This document shows, piece by piece, positions 1-9,038 of a stretch of DNA of 35,994 nucleotides. The notes beneath the pieces are model-generated. The model was not told where the DNA came from. It ran no database searches and saw only the letters and a list, made by a program, of their open reading frames with translations. Origin of the DNA: Oscillospiraceae bacterium (lineage in GTDB: Bacteria; Bacillota; Clostridia; Oscillospirales; CAG-272); the NCBI GenBank assembly GCA_015064785.1, contig SVRM01000036.1, positions 1 through 35,994 on the forward strand. Direction: 5' to 3'. Made by a program: the position numbers and the translations under genes. Numbering within the stretch: the first letter of the stretch is position 1; every line of letters starts with the position of its first letter.

Positions 1-1572
1 GTTCTCTGCGCACACGGTACCGTCCGTGCAAGAGGCGAGGGCGCCGTCAACAAAAACATCCCGACCGGTGAGATCGAAATCGAGGTTACCTCGATGAAGG
101 TGCTCTCCAAGTCCCAGACCCCGCCCTTTGCCATCGTGGAAAACAGCGATGTCAAGCCGGAGCTGCGTCTGAAGCACCGCTACCTCGACCTGCGCCGTCC
201 GGACCTGGCACACAACCTGATCGCACGCTCTGAAATTTCCAAGATCGCGCGCGATTACTACGCAGAAAACGGCTTCATCGATATCGAAACGCCGTGCCTC
301 ATCAAGCCGTCTCCCGAGGGCGCGCGTGACTACCTCGTTCCGTCCCGTGTCCACAAGGGCTCCTTCTACGCACTTCCCCAGTCTCCCCAGCTGTACAAGC
401 AGCTGCTGATGTGCGCAGGCTTTGACCGTTATTTCCAGATCGCACGCTGCTTCCGTGACGAAGACCTCCGTGCCGACAGACAGCCCGAATTTACCCAGCT
501 CGATACCGAAATGTCCTTTGCTACGGCAGATGACGTTATGAATATGCATGAGGGCTTCATCAAGTACCTGTTCAAGCGCTACTTTAACGAAGAGCTCAAC
601 TACGAGTTCATCCGTATGCCGTACAGAGAAGCCATGGAACGCTTCGGCTCCGATAAGCCTGATATCCGCTTCGGCTTTGAACTGAAGAACCTCTCCGACG
701 CAGTCCGTGATACCGAATTCAAGGTCTTCCGCGGCGCGATCGATGCAGGCGGTTCTGTCCGCGGTATCAACGTCAAGGGCGGCGCATCCATGACCAGAAA
801 GGAAATCGACGCTCTGACCGAATTTGTCAAGTCCTACCGTGCAAAGGGTCTTGCATGGCTGAAGATCGCTGAAAATGGCGACGTTTCCTCCTCTTACGCA
901 AAGTTCCTCACGGACGCGGAAAACGAAGCAATCAAGACCGTTCTGGAAGCGGAAAACGGCGACCTTCTGCTCATCGTTGCAGACAAGAATGCCGTTGTCT
1001 TCGATGCACTCGGTGCGCTCCGCCGTCACTGCGCAAAGAAGATGGGTCTGCTCAACCCGATGGAATTCAAGTTCCTGTGGGTCACCGAGTTCCCGCTGCT
1101 TGAATGGAGCGAGGAAGACAACCGCTTCTACGCAATGCACCATCCCTTCACCTCTCCGATGGATGAGGACCTTGAATACCTCGATTCCGATCCCGGCCGT
1201 GTCCGCGCAAAGGCATACGATATCGTCCTCAACGGTACCGAACTCGGCGGCGGTTCTGTCCGTATCCACGACAGCGAGCTGCAGGCGCACATGTTCGATA
1301 TTCTCGGCGTTTCCAGAGAGGACGCAGAGGAGAAGTTCGGCTACCTGCTTGAAGCCTTCAAGTACGGTGTTCCGCCGCACGCAGGTCTTGCGTTCGGTCT
1401 TGACCGTCTCGTCGCACTCCTGCTCGGACAGGAAGACATCCGTGACGTCATCGCATTCCCGAAGGTTCAGAACGCAAGCGAGCTGATGTCCGGCGCACCC
1501 GGCATCGCTGACCCCAAGGGTCTGGAAGAGCTGGCAATCGCGATTGTTGCGGAGAACGAAGACGCAGAATAA
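1..1572 (+). CDS. aspS: Aspartyl-tRNA synthetase, 5' end cut by window
   Basis: Charges tRNA-Asp with aspartate in the cytoplasm. The frame is open from base 1, and the residues before the first internal ATG (position 94) already read as AspRS (GTVRARGEGAVNKNIPTGEI), so the true start lies upstream; 523 residues are present of the roughly 590 usual for the bacterial type. Visible class-II synthetase parts are motif 2 (FQIARCFRDEDLRADRQPEF), a central GAD-like insertion, and motif 3 near the C-terminus (GLAFGLDRLVALL). The anticodon-binding OB fold is mostly outside the window. Codons are strongly biased to C/G third positions, as in a highly expressed gene. A pseudouridine synthase follows 75 nt downstream on the same strand. 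It could be the Asp/Asn-dual AspRS; I did not resolve that. Confidence 0.97.
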   Translation, partial: VLCAHGTVRARGEGAVNKNIPTGEIEIEVTSMKVLSKSQTPPFAIVENSDVKPELRLKHRYLDLRRPDLAHNLIARSEISKIARDYYAENGFIDIETPCLIKPSPEGARDYLVPSRVHKGSFYALPQSPQLYKQLLMCAGFDRYFQIARCFRDEDLRADRQPEFTQLDTEMSFATADDVMNMHEGFIKYLFKRYFNEELNYEFIRMPYREAMERFGSDKPDIRFGFELKNLSDAVRDTEFKVFRGAIDAGGSVRGINVKGGASMTRKEIDALTEFVKSYRAKGLAWLKIAENGDVSSSYAKFLTDAENEAIKTVLEAENGDLLLIVADKNAVVFDALGALRRHCAKKMGLLNPMEFKFLWVTEFPLLEWSEEDNRFYAMHHPFTSPMDEDLEYLDSDPGRVRAKAYDIVLNGTELGGGSVRIHDSELQAHMFDILGVSREDAEEKFGYLLEAFKYGVPPHAGLAFGLDRLVALLLGQEDIRDVIAFPKVQNASELMSGAPGIADPKGLEELAIAIVAENEDAE

Positions 1573-1586
1573 TTTTTGTGATTCCG

Positions 1587-1616
1587 TGGACCGGTACATG
1601 TTCGTGTTCCGGTCCA
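1587..1616 (+). other. Intercistronic hairpin between aspS and the RluA-family gene
   Basis: TGGACCGG (1587-1594) pairs with CCGGTCCA (1609-1616) around a 14-nt loop. No T-run follows on either strand, so it is not a normal intrinsic terminator. It may stabilise or process the aspS message. The role is inference. Confidence 0.4.
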
Positions 1617-1647
1617 TGGTTCTATCAAGGAAGGCAGGCGTTTATAC

Positions 1648-2625
1648 TTGCATACCTTAACCATCGGAAAAAACGACGCGGGACAAAGACTTGACAAGTT
1701 CTTATCCAAGAACTTCAAGACGATGCCGCCTGCGCTCATGTACAAATATATCCGTCTCAAAAAAATCAAGGTCAACCGCAAACGTGCCGAGCAGAAGCAG
1801 GTGCTTTGTGAGGGTGACACGGTCGAGCTGTTCATCAAGGAAGAGTTTTTTGAGGAAGTCACCGCCGACAATGCGTATCAGCGGCTGACTCCGAAGCTCG
1901 ATATCGTCTATGAGGACGACAATATCATCCTTTGCGACAAAAAGCCGGGTCTGATCGTCCATGCCGACGACGGCGAGGATGTCAACACGCTCATCAACCA
2001 CATCAAGGCGTATCTCTACCAAAAAGGCGAATACCGCCCGGAGGAGGAGCACGCCTTCGCGCCGGCACTCTGCAACCGCATTGACCGCAACACCGGCGGC
2101 ATCGTCATCGCGGCAAAAACAGCGGAGGCATTGCGCGTCATCAACGAAAAGATCCGCAATGATGAAATCGACAAGCGCTATCTCTGCGCCGTACACGGTA
2201 TCCTTGACCAAAAGCAGGGGGTTCTGCGCGGTTATCTCAAAAAGGACAGCGCGACCAATATGGTATCGGTTTTTGAAAAGAAAACGACCGACAGCCGCGA
2301 AGTCAAGGAAATCATCACCGAATACACCGTTTTGGCAGAAAAAAACGGACTGTCGCTGTGTGAGGTGCATCTCGTCACCGGACGCACGCACCAGATTCGT
2401 GCGCATTTTTCGTCGATCGGACATCCCTTGCTTGGCGATGGCAAATACGGCATCAACCGTGATGACCGTCATGCCGGCTATAAGTACCAGGCGCTGTATT
2501 CGTATAAGCTGACCTTTGCGTTCCGCACACCGTCGCCGCTGGACTATCTGACAGGCAAAACGGTGGAAGCTGACCGCGCACATATCTGGTTCCTGCGGGA
2601 ATTTTCGGAGAAATCCGAGGGATAA
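1648..2625 (+). CDS. RluA-family pseudouridine synthase
   Basis: Likely isomerises uridine to pseudouridine in rRNA or tRNA. An S4-like RNA-binding segment occupies about residues 1-65 (DAGQRLDKFLSKNF, then IRLKKIKVN). The catalytic motif NRIDRNTGG is at 143-151, with the presumed catalytic aspartate at D146, and RTHQIRAHF lies further on, typical of RluA/RluC/RluD. The length of 325 residues is normal. The chosen start is TTG, with AAGGAAGG ten or more bases upstream; the protein reads as a family N-terminus from there and no ATG lies nearby in frame. It follows aspS on the same strand and has no obvious terminator before the rpmB promoter. Which RNA position it modifies cannot be told from sequence. 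Confidence 0.92.
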   Translation: MHTLTIGKNDAGQRLDKFLSKNFKTMPPALMYKYIRLKKIKVNRKRAEQKQVLCEGDTVELFIKEEFFEEVTADNAYQRLTPKLDIVYEDDNIILCDKKPGLIVHADDGEDVNTLINHIKAYLYQKGEYRPEEEHAFAPALCNRIDRNTGGIVIAAKTAEALRVINEKIRNDEIDKRYLCAVHGILDQKQGVLRGYLKKDSATNMVSVFEKKTTDSREVKEIITEYTVLAEKNGLSLCEVHLVTGRTHQIRAHFSSIGHPLLGDGKYGINRDDRHAGYKYQALYSYKLTFAFRTPSPLDYLTGKTVEADRAHIWFLREFSEKSEG

Positions 2626-2680
2626 ATGTAAACTTTTTGCCAAAACACGGGATTCTTTGAAAAAAAATTAGCGGAAGGTA

Positions 2681-2709
2681 TTGCATTTTTCAAGGAAATA
2701 TGTTATAAT
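2681..2709 (+). promoter_or_regulatory. Sigma-A promoter of rpmB
   Basis: TTGCAT (2681-2686), a 17-bp spacer and TATAAT (2704-2709), with an extended -10 TG at 2701-2702. The leader of about 90 nt contains the palindrome TCCACGTGGA at 2720-2729 just after the expected transcription start. Confidence 0.8.
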
Positions 2710-2806
2710 ATCACTTGTGTCCACGTGGATATTGTTTTGCGTGGGTCAATAAAAGAGTTCGTATTACATTTTACGATAAACGTAATTCACAGGAGGTGTC
2801 TGTCAC

Positions 2807-2995
2807 ATGGCAAAGTGCAGTGTATGCGGAAAGGGCGTTGCGTTCGGTCGCACCGTTTCTCACTCGAACCGCAAGGAAAACAGAACGTTCAAACCCAACA
2901 TCAGAAGAGTTAAGGCTGTTGTCAGCGGTACGCCTAAGACGGTGTATGTTTGCTCCCGTTGCCTTCGTTCCGGTAAGGTAGAAAGAGCGAACTGA
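2807..2995 (+). CDS. rpmB: 50S ribosomal protein L28
   Basis: Structural protein of the large ribosomal subunit. The 62-residue product begins MAKCSVCGKG and ends CSRCLRSGKVERAN, which matches L28 over its whole length. The Cys pairs C4/C7 and the C-terminal CxxC mark the zinc-binding (C+) form. AGGAGGTG at 2791-2798 sits 8 nt before the ATG and fixes the start. The gene has its own strong promoter and is followed by a structured 120-nt 3' region and a terminator, so it is probably monocistronic. Confidence 0.97.
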   Translation: MAKCSVCGKGVAFGRTVSHSNRKENRTFKPNIRRVKAVVSGTPKTVYVCSRCLRSGKVERAN

Positions 2996-3116
2996 GTCAG
3001 CCTGGCAATCTGAGGCTGCTCGGTAAACAGATTGTTTGCATCTGAAGCGAACGCTTGATAGACCGTGCGAGTTGATCATCGGACGGTATCTGGTTTCCCT
3101 ATTGCAATAGCGGATG

Positions 3117-3162
3117 TCTCCTTTTTCCGTGCTTCGTGCGGAGAAAGGAGATTTTTGCTTTT
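3117..3162 (+). terminator. Intrinsic terminator after rpmB
   Basis: An imperfect 13-bp stem (3117-3129 with 3139-3151; TCTCC...GGAGA at the base) is followed by a T-rich tract from 3152. It closes the rpmB transcript, leaving a 120-nt 3' untranslated region. Confidence 0.85.
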
Positions 3163-3177
3163 TATTGGTGTTGCCTC

Positions 3178-3206
3178 TTGATTTATCGGTCGAAACGTGA
3201 TACAAT
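3178..3206 (+). promoter_or_regulatory. Sigma-A promoter of the DivIVA-like gene
   Basis: TTGATT (3178-3183), 17-bp spacer, TACAAT (3201-3206), with TG at 3198-3199 giving an extended -10. The expected start of transcription is about 3213. Confidence 0.7.
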
Positions 3207-3280
3207 GATACTGTAAAACGTTAAGTATGGAAACTTCAGAAAGGAACATTTCTCCGACAGGAGATATGCAGGTGATCCGT

Positions 3281-4273
3281 ATGAGTGAACAGAAGAATCA
3301 GAAGATATTCAAAACGGTATTCGGCGGAGGATATCAGAAAAGTGATGTCAATGAATATATTGAATCGATGCAGGCACAGTTCCTGAGCATCGAGCAGACC
3401 CTGAAAAATACCATCAACCATCAGCGAGCGGAGCTGGATGCACTGCGCCGTCAGAATGACGAGGCGATTGCCGCAAAAGAATCGGCGGCACAGCTGAAAG
3501 CAGAACTGGACGGAACCGCGGAAAAGCTGGGAACGGCTTGTGCGGAACTGGAGAGCTGTAAGGTTACATGCATTTCAGCAGAAGCTGCCCGGGCAACGGC
3601 GGAAGCGTCTGCGGCGGCAGCCAGAGCGGAAACGGAAAAAATGACTGCGGAACGCGATGCGGCACAAGCGGAACTGGAACAGCTGAAAGCGCAGTACGAA
3701 CAGCTGCTGTCTGAAAAGCAGGCATTGCAGGAAACCGTCGACGCGGCAGCCGCGGAACAGGAATTCGAGGCGGCATGTGAGATTCCCTCGGCGCAGGAGG
3801 TGGCTGCTGCGCCCGCGGCGGAACCGATGCTCCCTGCCGATTATGAGGCGATGAAGCTCAAAGCGGAGCAGTATGACCGGATGTCGGCACATATCGGCTC
3901 AATTATGCTGAAGGCAAACGCCGGCGCGGAGGATGTTATGAGCCGTGCGAAAGCGGACGCGGATGCCATGGTTGCACGTGTCAATGAGATGCTCACCGAA
4001 ACGCGGGTTCGTGCGCAGTCCGCAGCAGATCACCTGATTGCGGATGTCAGTCAGTCACTGTCTGAAATCAGCCGTGGATGTAAGGAAGAAATTGCGTTGG
4101 ATCTGGAGGAACTGCGCGTGGCTCTGCGGACGCTGGAGAGCACCGTTTCGAACAAATATCAGGAGATCAACCGTAAGCTTGATTATACGAAGGAAGAAAT
4201 GGAGCAGACCGCAGGTGCGATTATCCGCTCTGCAACAGAGCCGGTGACAGCGGATCTCGGCGAAAAAGAATGA
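3281..4273 (+). CDS. DivIVA-like coiled-coil protein
   Basis: Probably a DivIVA/GpsB-family protein, which in Gram-positive bacteria binds curved membrane at poles and septa and recruits division or envelope proteins. The first ~25 residues carry the family-like segment FKTVFGGGYQKSDVNEYI. Most of residues 30-140 is Ala/Glu-rich coiled coil, a linker follows (about 150-200), and a second predicted coiled coil runs to the end; there is no membrane segment. I chose the ATG at 3281 (330 residues), with AGGTGAT just upstream, because the DivIVA homology starts right after it. An upstream in-frame ATG at 3227 would add 18 unrelated residues and leave only ~14 nt of leader. The DivIVA call rests on the short N-terminal motif plus architecture. 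Confidence 0.65.
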   Translation: MSEQKNQKIFKTVFGGGYQKSDVNEYIESMQAQFLSIEQTLKNTINHQRAELDALRRQNDEAIAAKESAAQLKAELDGTAEKLGTACAELESCKVTCISAEAARATAEASAAAARAETEKMTAERDAAQAELEQLKAQYEQLLSEKQALQETVDAAAAEQEFEAACEIPSAQEVAAAPAAEPMLPADYEAMKLKAEQYDRMSAHIGSIMLKANAGAEDVMSRAKADADAMVARVNEMLTETRVRAQSAADHLIADVSQSLSEISRGCKEEIALDLEELRVALRTLESTVSNKYQEINRKLDYTKEEMEQTAGAIIRSATEPVTADLGEKE

Positions 4274-4313
4274 CATCAAGGAAAATACACAACACGGAAA
4301 GGATATAACAATC

Positions 4314-5351
4314 ATGAAAGACGGAAAACTTGGATATGCAGTCGTCGGCCTTGGAATTGGCAAGGCACATGTGGATGCAGCGCTGAACAATCCCAACTGT
4401 AAGCTGGTCGCTGTCTGCGATCTGATTCAGGCAAAAATGGATAAGGTGGTCGAAAAGAGCCCCGAAACAAAGACCTATCTTAATTATGACGAAATGCTGG
4501 CGGATCCGGAAATCGATATCGTATCGGTTTGCGTTCCCAGCGGTATGCACGCGGATTTTTCGGTCCGCGCGATGGAAGCCGGCAAGCATGTTCTCTGTGA
4601 AAAGCCGATTGAACTGACGGTTGAGCGCGCACTGCCCATCGAGGAAGCACGCATCCGCACCGGAAAGAAGGCAGGTATTATTTTCCAGAACCGCAACAAC
4701 GCATGTATGCGTCCGATGAAGGAAGCCATCGATTCCGGCAGATTGGGTAAGGTCTTCTGCGGCACATTTGCCGTCAAGTGGTACCGTGATGACGCATATT
4801 ATGAAGGATGGCACGGTACATGGGATATGGACGGCGGCGGCTCGCTGATCAATCAGTCTGTGCATACGGTTGACCTGATGCAGTGGCTGCTCGGTGATGT
4901 GGAATCGGTCACCTCGCATATGGACATTGTCGATCATGACATCGAAACCGAGGACTTTACCGCTTCTCTGATCAAGTTCAAGAGCGGTGCTGTCGCAACA
5001 TTTGTTTCCACAACCTGTGCATATCCCGGCATCTGTACAGCAATTCAGGTCTACGGCACCGGCGGTTCCATCGAGGCAGACGGCGATTCTCTGACCGCAT
5101 GGAAGATGCGTGACAGTGACGAGGACGAGGAAGAAGATATGCTCGAACGCTTCGGACAGGGCAACCGCATGGCGGCAGTTCTCGATCCGACGCTGGTTGC
5201 AGGACACCAGTCGATGGTCGACGATATCATCGATGCAGTGCTCAACGACCGTGATCCGCAGATCATGCCGATGGAAGCCATCAAGGCGGTCCGCATCATC
5301 AATGCTGTATATGAATCCGCAAAAACAGGAAAGACGATTTATTTCGATTGA
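4314..5351 (+). CDS. Gfo/Idh/MocA-family NAD(P)-dependent oxidoreductase
   Basis: Cytoplasmic dehydrogenase that likely oxidises or reduces a sugar, inositol or amino-sugar derivative. The N-terminal Rossmann segment is YAVVGLGIGKAH (8-19), the family EKP motif is at 96-98, and the substrate-side motif GGGSLINQSVHTVDLMQWL spans 174-192; H184 is the expected catalytic histidine. The length of 345 residues is normal. AAAGGAT lies about 9 nt before the ATG. It overlaps or abuts the next gene (TTG at 5348 or ATG at 5360), suggesting one transcript with the peptidase C26 gene. The substrate is not deducible. Confidence 0.9.
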   Translation: MKDGKLGYAVVGLGIGKAHVDAALNNPNCKLVAVCDLIQAKMDKVVEKSPETKTYLNYDEMLADPEIDIVSVCVPSGMHADFSVRAMEAGKHVLCEKPIELTVERALPIEEARIRTGKKAGIIFQNRNNACMRPMKEAIDSGRLGKVFCGTFAVKWYRDDAYYEGWHGTWDMDGGGSLINQSVHTVDLMQWLLGDVESVTSHMDIVDHDIETEDFTASLIKFKSGAVATFVSTTCAYPGICTAIQVYGTGGSIEADGDSLTAWKMRDSDEDEEEDMLERFGQGNRMAAVLDPTLVAGHQSMVDDIIDAVLNDRDPQIMPMEAIKAVRIINAVYESAKTGKTIYFD

Positions 5352-5359
5352 CAGAAGAT

Positions 5360-6064
5360 ATGAATACAGAATACAAACCGCTGATCGGCATTACGCCGCA
5401 GTATGAAATTGAGAGGGAGCGGGCATGGATCCGTTCCTCGTATACGGGTGCGGTCATCCGTGCCGGTGGGATCCCGGTCATCCTCGATCAGTATCCCGAT
5501 GAGAAAGAAACCATAGAAGCGCTTCTGCCGCGTCTGGACGGGATTCTGTTCACCGGCGGCGTCGATCTGAACCCGAAGCTCTACGGCGAGGAAATTGACC
5601 CCAAGTGCGGTGAAATCGCCGATGTGCGAGACGCATTTGAACAAAAGCTGATGGAAGTCGTCGAGCAGTACGACATCCCGGTCTTCGGCATCTGCCGCGG
5701 CATTCAGTCGCTCAATGTCCTCTGCGGCGGCTCTCTGCATCAGCACCGTGACGGTCACCAAAGCGTTCGTCACGATGTGGAGATCACCGAGGGAACCCGT
5801 CTGCATACGATCATCGGCAAAACGAAGATCAACGCAAACTCCTTCCACCACCAGTGCGTCAAAGTCCCCGCACCCGGACTGATTGTCACGGCATACGCCG
5901 AGGATGGCACGATTGAAGCCATCGAGCGTCCCGGTGAACGGTTCTTTGTCGGTGTCCAGTGGCATCCGGAGCTGCTGTCGGCGGAGGAGTGCGATCATCA
6001 CGCGCTGTTTGAAGCATTTATCGGGGCGGCGAGGGAATACAGATTGCTGAGACAGCGTGTTTAA
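5360..6064 (+). CDS. Peptidase C26 / gamma-glutamyl-GABA hydrolase-type class I amidotransferase
   Basis: A free-standing class I glutamine-amidotransferase fold, of the PuuD type that hydrolyses gamma-glutamyl bonds. The nucleophile elbow is FGICRGIQSLN with Cys112; the catalytic His and Glu are in VQWHPEL (H202, E204). The oxyanion region TGGVDLNP lies at 65-72. Length is 234 residues from the ATG at 5360. A TTG at 5348 in the same frame overlaps the stop of the oxidoreductase and could be used instead; I prefer the ATG because the conserved KPLIGITPQY begins just after it. The exact substrate is unknown. Confidence 0.88.
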   Translation: MNTEYKPLIGITPQYEIERERAWIRSSYTGAVIRAGGIPVILDQYPDEKETIEALLPRLDGILFTGGVDLNPKLYGEEIDPKCGEIADVRDAFEQKLMEVVEQYDIPVFGICRGIQSLNVLCGGSLHQHRDGHQSVRHDVEITEGTRLHTIIGKTKINANSFHHQCVKVPAPGLIVTAYAEDGTIEAIERPGERFFVGVQWHPELLSAEECDHHALFEAFIGAAREYRLLRQRV

Positions 6065-6087
6065 CTATAAGAGAAAGAGTGATAAGA

Positions 6088-8850
6088 ATGAAAAAAAGAA
6101 TTGCTGTTTGTTTGATGGTACTATCCCTTTGTGTTTTATGTATATTGCCGACATTTGCTGCACAGGACGATGGTCTGACAATTACTGTTGCAAAAAGCAG
6201 CGGCGGTATTGCGTACTATACCAATATGACGAACAGTACCAATCCGCGTTCCAGTGTGAATGCTGTCTATTTATATGAGAGCAGTGCGACAACCTTTACT
6301 ACAGTCAGTTATACCTCGGCCGGCATTGCTGTGGATGTTTATAACAGCAGTACCTATCAGCTCCTTTCTTCAAAATTGGTAAAACAGGAACTTCCGTTGT
6401 TCGGCGGTTTTTTTGCCGGTGAGAAATACAATTATCTGGTATTTTGTCAGAATAACTACGGACATGACGATACTGTAGAGGTATTTCGTGTTGTCAAGTA
6501 CGATAAGAATTTCAGACGTATTTCAGCAGCAGCGGTACGTGACTGTTATACCGAGGAACCGACACGTTCTGCTTCTCTCCGTATGGATGAATACAATGAC
6601 AGACTTGTCATCCATACTTCACGCAAACGGTATGACGGACATCAGTCACAGCTTTCGATTGTGATTGATCCGACAACAATGACAGTCAGAAATGGTCTTG
6701 GTGATCAGCAGACCAATCATGTCAGTCATTCATTCAACCAGTTCGTACAGTTTGATGAAACAACAGGTCAGGTTTTCTATGTGGATCACGGTGATGGATA
6801 TCCACGTGGTGTATCTTTGAATATCTGCACAATCACACCGTACAATTCTTCGGATGGCAGATATAATTTGTTCCCTGTTCCCGGAACCATCGGCGCCAAT
6901 TACACCGGTTTTTCTATTGGTGGATTTGAGTTGTCCGAGACCAATAAGAAGGTATTGATTTCGATCAATACAATCGACCATTCCCTTGCAACCGGGTATT
7001 CATCTTATGGTATTTCCGGCATTTCCCGGGAAGAACGTGACGCAGTTCTGCTGGTTGCCGACTATAGCAGCGGTAAAATTGATACCTCCAAAGTGAAAAA
7101 GATCTACATGACGAATTATGTTGGCGGCGGTGCGCTTGCCGGAATTCCGCAGTTGGTTAAGATTAACGACAATCGTTATCTGTATATGTGGCAGCTGATG
7201 ACATATACGTCCAATTATAGTGGAAAAGTCGGACCGTTGAAGTATATTTATGTAGATGCGAATGGAAAAAAACTTTCCAATGTGTACACAGTTGAGGGTG
7301 CGTACTCCTCTTGCCGCTGTCAACCGCAGTTGATTAATGGTGAGGTTGTGTGGTTCATCAATACCGATGCCGGAGAACGGACTTTCTATCGTATTGATCC
7401 GAACCATGGAAAACTGAAGCAGAGTATTAGCGTTGAAATGCCATCCAGAGTGACCTATGGTGATGAGCCATTCAAAATCGGCGTTACACCGGATAAGAAT
7501 TCCAAGCTGGCAGATTTCACATACACATCCGACAATCCCGGAGTAGCAGCTGTATCGGCAGACGGAAAAGTGACAGTCAAAGGCGCCGGAACTGCGACTA
7601 TCACAATAACCCAGTCCGGTAATGATAATTATGTTGAGGCAATCGTCACAAAAAAACTGGTCGTAAATAAGGCTCGCATTGATATTCATGCTGATAATGC
7701 GATCAAAGCTGTTGGAACGGCAGACCCGACATATACCTATACATATTCGGGAACAATCTTTGATGAAGCTGAGTTTACCGGAGCGTTGTCCCGTGTACAG
7801 GGCGAGGAAATCGGAACCTACGGAATACGCCGCGGCTCCCTTTCCCTTGGCAGTAACTATGTTCTCAACGTTCAAGGCGGTAGCCTGTACATAGTGGATG
7901 AAGTCAAGGCACCGACAGTGACCACAGAATCGCTTCCCGAGGCTAACGTCGGAGAGGTTTATCATGCAGCTTTGACAGTCGAATCACCGCTGGAAGTGAC
8001 ATGGAATCTGATCAGCGGAACACTGCCCGCCGGACTGACGATGGAGAATGGAGAGATTGCGGGAACGCCAACGACAGAAGAAACAGCAAAGTTGACTTTC
8101 TGTGCATCACATCCGATGCTTCCGTCTTCAGAAGTAACGCTGACACTTGCCGTCCATACCTACGGAGAGGCGGTTGTGACGGAAGAAGCTTCCTGTACCA
8201 AACCCGGTATGGAGATTCGCACGTGTGCGGTATGCAGAACAGAGAAAAAGCATACAATTCCGGCACTTGGTACCGCAGCGCAGCCGTATGACGGTTGTCA
8301 GTCTGCGAAGTTTACCGATATTGCCTATGGTGACTGGTTCCATGAAGCGGTGGATTTTGCACGTTCGCACAATCTGATGAACGGAACCTCTGAAACTACA
8401 TTTGCACCGTCTGCAAAGATATCCCGCGCGATGATAGCCCAAGTCCTGTACAATCGTGAGGGGAGACCTGCACAGACAATGGAAAGCATGTACAGTGATG
8501 TCACACCGGAAAAGTGGTATTACGATGCGATGCGCTGGGCAGAAGCCAATGCACTGATTATTGATACTGATGGTGATGGAGTGATCGGCGCAGACAGTGA
8601 GATCACGCGCGAAGAAATTGCAATGATTCTGTGGCGGTATTTCAAAAAGCCATTGAGTGTGATGTCTCTGGATGCTTTTGGCGATGTAAATGACATTGCA
8701 TTTGATGCTGTTCCCGCATTCCGCTGGGCAGTTGAGGTCGGTATTTACCGCGGTAATGATGAATCGCGCCTGAATCCTAAGAACAATGCCATGCGTTCTG
8801 AGGCTGCTCAAATTTTTATGAATCTGTTCAGAACCTTTGACAGTAAGTAA
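6088..8850 (+). CDS. Secreted S-layer-homology (SLH) surface protein with Ig-like domains
   Basis: A 920-residue exported protein, probably held to the cell wall. Residues 1-26 form a signal peptide (MKKR, hydrophobic core, cut near TFAA). About 30-445 is a large beta-rich region I do not recognise. Around 448-530 is a Big_2-like bacterial Ig domain (TYTSDNPGVAAVSADGKVTV), then an MBG-like domain (530-608), then a putative Ig/cadherin-like domain with LPAGLTMENGEIAGTPT (610-690). Next come CTKPGMEIRTCAVCRT and TIPALG, a motif common in Clostridia surface proteins. Three SLH domains end the protein (about 740-795, 800-860, 865-920). The start is the ATG at 6088, where the signal peptide begins. 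Third positions are clearly AT-richer than in aspS or the preceding genes. A strong terminator follows. Confidence 0.88.
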   Translation: MKKRIAVCLMVLSLCVLCILPTFAAQDDGLTITVAKSSGGIAYYTNMTNSTNPRSSVNAVYLYESSATTFTTVSYTSAGIAVDVYNSSTYQLLSSKLVKQELPLFGGFFAGEKYNYLVFCQNNYGHDDTVEVFRVVKYDKNFRRISAAAVRDCYTEEPTRSASLRMDEYNDRLVIHTSRKRYDGHQSQLSIVIDPTTMTVRNGLGDQQTNHVSHSFNQFVQFDETTGQVFYVDHGDGYPRGVSLNICTITPYNSSDGRYNLFPVPGTIGANYTGFSIGGFELSETNKKVLISINTIDHSLATGYSSYGISGISREERDAVLLVADYSSGKIDTSKVKKIYMTNYVGGGALAGIPQLVKINDNRYLYMWQLMTYTSNYSGKVGPLKYIYVDANGKKLSNVYTVEGAYSSCRCQPQLINGEVVWFINTDAGERTFYRIDPNHGKLKQSISVEMPSRVTYGDEPFKIGVTPDKNSKLADFTYTSDNPGVAAVSADGKVTVKGAGTATITITQSGNDNYVEAIVTKKLVVNKARIDIHADNAIKAVGTADPTYTYTYSGTIFDEAEFTGALSRVQGEEIGTYGIRRGSLSLGSNYVLNVQGGSLYIVDEVKAPTVTTESLPEANVGEVYHAALTVESPLEVTWNLISGTLPAGLTMENGEIAGTPTTEETAKLTFCASHPMLPSSEVTLTLAVHTYGEAVVTEEASCTKPGMEIRTCAVCRTEKKHTIPALGTAAQPYDGCQSAKFTDIAYGDWFHEAVDFARSHNLMNGTSETTFAPSAKISRAMIAQVLYNREGRPAQTMESMYSDVTPEKWYYDAMRWAEANALIIDTDGDGVIGADSEITREEIAMILWRYFKKPLSVMSLDAFGDVNDIAFDAVPAFRWAVEVGIYRGNDESRLNPKNNAMRSEAAQIFMNLFRTFDSK

Positions 8851-8857
8851 AGAATTA

Positions 8858-8894
8858 CCCCGGATCCCCATTTTCTTGGTGGTCCGGGGTTTTT
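8858..8894 (+). terminator. Intrinsic terminator after the SLH gene
   Basis: CCCCGGA (8858-8864) pairs with TCCGGGG (8883-8889), with further pairing inside, followed by TTTTT to 8894. Confidence 0.9.
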
Positions 8895-8895
8895 A

Positions 8896-8950
8896 ATACA
8901 AAACGAACACAAGAACGCGCTATATTGTCTGTTTACAATGTCTCGATTCT
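8896..8950 (+). promoter_or_regulatory. Control element copy A, upstream of the sigma-factor gene
   Basis: Begins ATACAAAAC at 8896 and includes ATATTGTCT and TTTACAA. It aligns without gaps for about 45 bases to 10631-10680 in front of the next gene. It holds ATTGT-N6-ACAAT (8924-8939) and a -35-like TTTACA (8932-8937). No good sigma-A -10 lies 17 bp further on (AAATTT), unlike copy B. Probably an operator and/or a promoter for another sigma factor; the function is inferred. Confidence 0.55.
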
Positions 8951-9038
8951 TGAAAAATTTTCTGAAAAAACGTTTAACCGATCGATCACTTTCACGACTA
9001 TATAAATGAAGGCGCCTGAAACGGAAATGGAGAAACCT

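Noticed and set aside
1702-2643. 313-codon minus-strand ORF opposite the RluA-family gene
   Set aside because: Antisense of a clear pseudouridine synthase with all motifs; the product is not protein-like.
4221-5207. 328-codon minus-strand ORF opposite the Gfo/Idh gene
   Set aside because: Antisense of a clear oxidoreductase; no ribosome site or domain.
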